Source: Trichloromonas sp034002365 (GTDB lineage Bacteria; Desulfobacterota; Desulfuromonadia; Desulfuromonadales; Trichloromonadaceae). From it: a DNA stretch of 34,589 nucleotides. The position numbers and the translations under genes were made by a program. Positions 32,307 through 34,589 of this stretch are shown one piece after another; the first letter of the stretch is position 1; every line of letters begins with the position of its first letter. The notes below the pieces were generated by a model. It was not told the DNA's origin. It did not search any database and saw only the letters and a program-made list of their open reading frames with translations. Location: positions 1 to 34,589 of the forward strand of contig JAVFAR010000015.1 of NCBI GenBank assembly GCA_034002365.1, read 5' to 3'.

Positions 32307-34451
32307 ATGAACAACGAATCCACTCCTGCCCCGGGAATCGATACCGGACTGGCGTGCCTGGTGCTGCTGGCCCGGTTTTTCGAACTCCCCGCCGACGGCG
32401 AACAGCTGCGCCACGAATTCGGCCGCTCCGGGCAGAACTTCGGCACGATCGAAATCCTGCGCGCGGCCAAACACCTCGGCCTCAAGGCCGGAACCACCCG
32501 CACCAGTTGGACGAAGCTGAACGGCACGCCCCTGCCCGCCGTGGCGTCCCGCCGCGACGGCCGCTTCGCGGTGCTGGCCAAAGTCGATGGCGAGCGGGTG
32601 TTGCTCCACGATCCGGCCCAACCGCGCCCGACCATTCTCAGCCGGGACGAGTTCGGGCGCGATTGGGACGGCGGCCTGATCCTCTTCACCCGCCGCGCCG
32701 GACAACGCCCGGAGGAGCGCTCCTTCGACTTCTCCTGGTTCATCCCCGCCATCGTCAAATACCGGAAATTTCTCGGCGAAGTCCTGCTCGCTTCGTTCTT
32801 TCTGCAACTCTTCGCCCTGCTCACCCCGCTGTTCTTTCAGGTCGTGGTCGATAAGGTGCTGGTCCACAAAGGCCTGACCACCCTCCAGGTGCTGGGCATC
32901 GGCATGATCGCCCTGGCCCTGTTCGAGGTGATTCTCTCGGGGCTGCGCGCCTATCTCTTCGCCCACACCACCAGCCGCATCGATGTGGGCTTGGGCGCGC
33001 AAATGTTTCGCCATCTGCTGCGCCTGCCCCTCTCCTATTTCGAGGCCCGCCGGGTCGGCGACTCCATCGCGCGGGTCCGGGAGCTGGAAAACATCCGCAA
33101 CTTTCTCACCAGCTCCAGCGTTACCGTGGTCATCGACCTTTTTTTCACGGTTGTCTTCCTCGCCGTGATGTTCTACTACAGCCCGCTGCTCACCTGGATC
33201 GTGGTCGGCTCGCTCCCCTGCTACATCCTCCTTTCCCTGTTCGTCACCCCGCGCATTCGCGTCCGGCTCAACGAAAAGTTCAATCGGGGCGCCGAAAACC
33301 AGGCCTTTCTGGTGGAGTCGGTCACCGGCATCGAGACGGTCAAGGCGATGGCGGTGGAGCCGGCCATGCAGCGCCGCTGGGAAGAGCAACTCGCCGGCTA
33401 CGTCGGCGCCGGCTTCCGCGCCGGTCAGCTCAACAACGTCGCCGGGCAGATCGCCGGACTGGTCAACAAGCTCACCACCATCGCCATCGTCTGGGCCGGG
33501 GCCTACCTGGTCATGGACGGCAAGCTCACCATCGGCCAGCTGGTCGCCTTCAACATGCTGGCCGGACGGGTCAGCGGCCCGGTGCTGCGGCTGGTGCAGC
33601 TCTGGCAGGAATTCCAGCAGGCCGGCATCTCGGTGCAACGCATCGGCGACATTCTCAACACCCGCCCGGAACCGGCCTTCAACCCCAACCGGGCGACCCT
33701 GCCGGCCATCGCCGGGCAGGTGGTCTTCGACCGGGTCGATTTTCGCTACCGGCCCGACACCCCGGAGGTGCTGCGGCAACTCTCCCTCCAAGTCTCACCG
33801 GGACAGACCATCGGCCTGGTCGGGCGCTCGGGCTCGGGCAAAAGCACCATCACCAAACTCATCCAGCGCCTCTACGTTCCCGAAAGCGGCCGGGTGCTCA
33901 TCGACGGCGTCGATCTGGCGCAGATCGATCCGACCTGGCTGCGCCGCCAGATCGGCGTGGTGTTGCAGGAAAACTTTCTGTTCAACCGCTCGGTTCGCGA
34001 GAACATCGCCCTGGCCGACCCCGCCATCCCCATGGAGCGGGTCATCCACGCCGCCCAGCTCGCCGGCGCCCACGACTTCATTTTGGAAATGCCGCAAGGT
34101 TACGACACCCTGGTCGGCGAGCACGGCTGTTCCCTCTCCGGCGGACAGCGCCAGCGGATCGCCATCGCCCGCGCCCTGGTCACCAACCCGCGCATCCTGA
34201 TTTTCGACGAGGCGACCAGCGCCCTCGATTACGAATCGGAGCACATCATCCAGCAGAACATGGCCCGCATCCGACAGGGGCGCACCGTCATCATCATCGC
34301 CCACCGCCTTTCCACGGTGCGCGCCTGCGACCGGATCTTCGTCATCGACAAGGGCCGGATCGTCGAAAGCGGCGGCTATCAGGAACTGTTGCGCCAGGGT
34401 GGCGCCTTCGCCCAGCTCCACCGCCATCAGGAGGGAAGCCATGCCGCCTGA
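32307..34451 (+). CDS. Type I secretion ABC transporter/ATPase (HlyB/LapB/RtxB family)
   Basis: An inner-membrane exporter of 714 residues for a type I secretion system. The N-terminal C39-like domain (about 5-130) is degenerate: the catalytic Cys position reads Thr13 in DTGLACL, and the His position reads RFAVL, so it should bind the substrate rather than cut a leader. The transmembrane domain (about 145-430) has five to six helices. The ATPase domain has Walker A GRSGSGKST (506-514), LSGGQRQR (610-617) and Walker B ILIFDE (630-635). It overlaps the membrane-fusion gene by 11 bases. The start at 32307 has no visible Shine-Dalgarno sequence, only an A-rich leader. The secreted protein is not in the window. 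Confidence 0.95.
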   Translation: MNNESTPAPGIDTGLACLVLLARFFELPADGEQLRHEFGRSGQNFGTIEILRAAKHLGLKAGTTRTSWTKLNGTPLPAVASRRDGRFAVLAKVDGERVLLHDPAQPRPTILSRDEFGRDWDGGLILFTRRAGQRPEERSFDFSWFIPAIVKYRKFLGEVLLASFFLQLFALLTPLFFQVVVDKVLVHKGLTTLQVLGIGMIALALFEVILSGLRAYLFAHTTSRIDVGLGAQMFRHLLRLPLSYFEARRVGDSIARVRELENIRNFLTSSSVTVVIDLFFTVVFLAVMFYYSPLLTWIVVGSLPCYILLSLFVTPRIRVRLNEKFNRGAENQAFLVESVTGIETVKAMAVEPAMQRRWEEQLAGYVGAGFRAGQLNNVAGQIAGLVNKLTTIAIVWAGAYLVMDGKLTIGQLVAFNMLAGRVSGPVLRLVQLWQEFQQAGISVQRIGDILNTRPEPAFNPNRATLPAIAGQVVFDRVDFRYRPDTPEVLRQLSLQVSPGQTIGLVGRSGSGKSTITKLIQRLYVPESGRVLIDGVDLAQIDPTWLRRQIGVVLQENFLFNRSVRENIALADPAIPMERVIHAAQLAGAHDFILEMPQGYDTLVGEHGCSLSGGQRQRIAIARALVTNPRILIFDEATSALDYESEHIIQQNMARIRQGRTVIIIAHRLSTVRACDRIFVIDKGRIVESGGYQELLRQGGAFAQLHRHQEGSHAA

Positions 34452-34589
34452 CCTGCTTCCCGGTTGGCTGCGAACGCTGTTTCGCCATCTCGGCGTGTTT
34501 CGCGACGCCTGGCGCGCCGAGCGAAACGAACCGACACCACGGGTGCCCCAAGGGCGCGAGGTCGAATTCCTGCCGGCGGTGCTCGAAAT
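34441..34589 (+). CDS. Membrane-fusion protein of type I secretion (HlyD family), N-terminal part only
   Basis: The start of a gene cut by the window edge; 49 codons are visible. It begins MPPDLLPGWLRTLFRHLGVF and reaches EFLPAVLE, which fits the cytoplasmic N-terminus of HlyD/LapC-type adaptors just before their single membrane helix. AGGAGG lies six bases before the ATG, inside the end of the ABC transporter gene, so the two are translationally coupled. It would bridge the ABC exporter and a TolC-type outer-membrane channel. Confidence 0.8.
   Translation, partial: MPPDLLPGWLRTLFRHLGVFRDAWRAERNEPTPRVPQGREVEFLPAVLE

Noticed and set aside
32205..33791. A 528-codon minus-strand frame opposite the ABC transporter gene.
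   Set aside because: The plus strand carries the C39-like, membrane and ATPase domains in order.

Overview
The window looks like chromosomal DNA from a GC-rich anaerobic deltaproteobacterium, most likely of the Desulfuromonas/Geobacter/Pelobacter group (inference). The clues are an indolepyruvate:ferredoxin oxidoreductase operon with two phenylacetate-CoA ligases and an ACT protein, a DUF1858 redox-type small protein, a SatP-type acetate carrier behind a sigma-54 promoter, and GGDEF-EAL signalling. Most of it is ordinary core genome. The last 2.3 kb begins a type I secretion locus that may be accessory. No IS element, phage or CRISPR array is visible.

Layout. 1-265: gene-free, with a short tandem repeat. 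266-4208 (minus): tRNA-Pro(GGG) with its own promoter and terminator, then argS, then a DEAD-box RNA helicase. 4266-9821 (minus): one operon iorA-iorB-paaK-ACT-paaK with a sigma-70 promoter, for arylpyruvate/arylacetyl-CoA interconversion. 9818-12552 (minus): a Na/Pi cotransporter-PhoU fusion coupled to a Ppx/GppA phosphatase. 12539-15274 (minus): OmpA-like protein, a stand-alone cyclic-nucleotide-binding-domain protein and a lipoprotein. 15296-15750 (minus): ihfB as a single-gene unit with promoter and terminator. 15772-18283 (minus): two tandem paralogous XRE-cupin regulators and a TPR protein.

18334-21462 (plus): bioB-bioD-bioA with overlapping genes, behind a consensus promoter whose -35 box lies inside a BirA-type operator. 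21449-22610: a VanZ-like membrane protein (minus) and a divergent PlsC-like acyltransferase (plus), closed by a bidirectional terminator. 22612-24440 (minus): an alpha/beta hydrolase without a nucleophile serine, and satP with a sigma-54 promoter and two matching upstream palindromes in an AT-rich region. 24461-24844 (plus): yhbY. 24977-27028 (minus): GGDEF-EAL protein. 27209-28342 (minus): dGTPase-like protein. 28506-29781 (plus): rsmD-coaD-DUF1858. 29876-31991 (minus): yacG-queD-queE-creatininase-family gene. 31992-32306: intergenic, with a possible gene remnant. 32307-34589 (plus): type I secretion ABC transporter and the start of its membrane-fusion partner, cut by the window edge.

The points most worth a second look are the sigma-54/palindrome architecture at satP, the nucleophile-less hydrolase, the HX4E acyltransferase, the BirA operator at bioB, the IOR/ACT/double-ligase module, and the creatininase-family gene attached to queuosine genes. 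All functions are read from motifs and context; no database search was possible.
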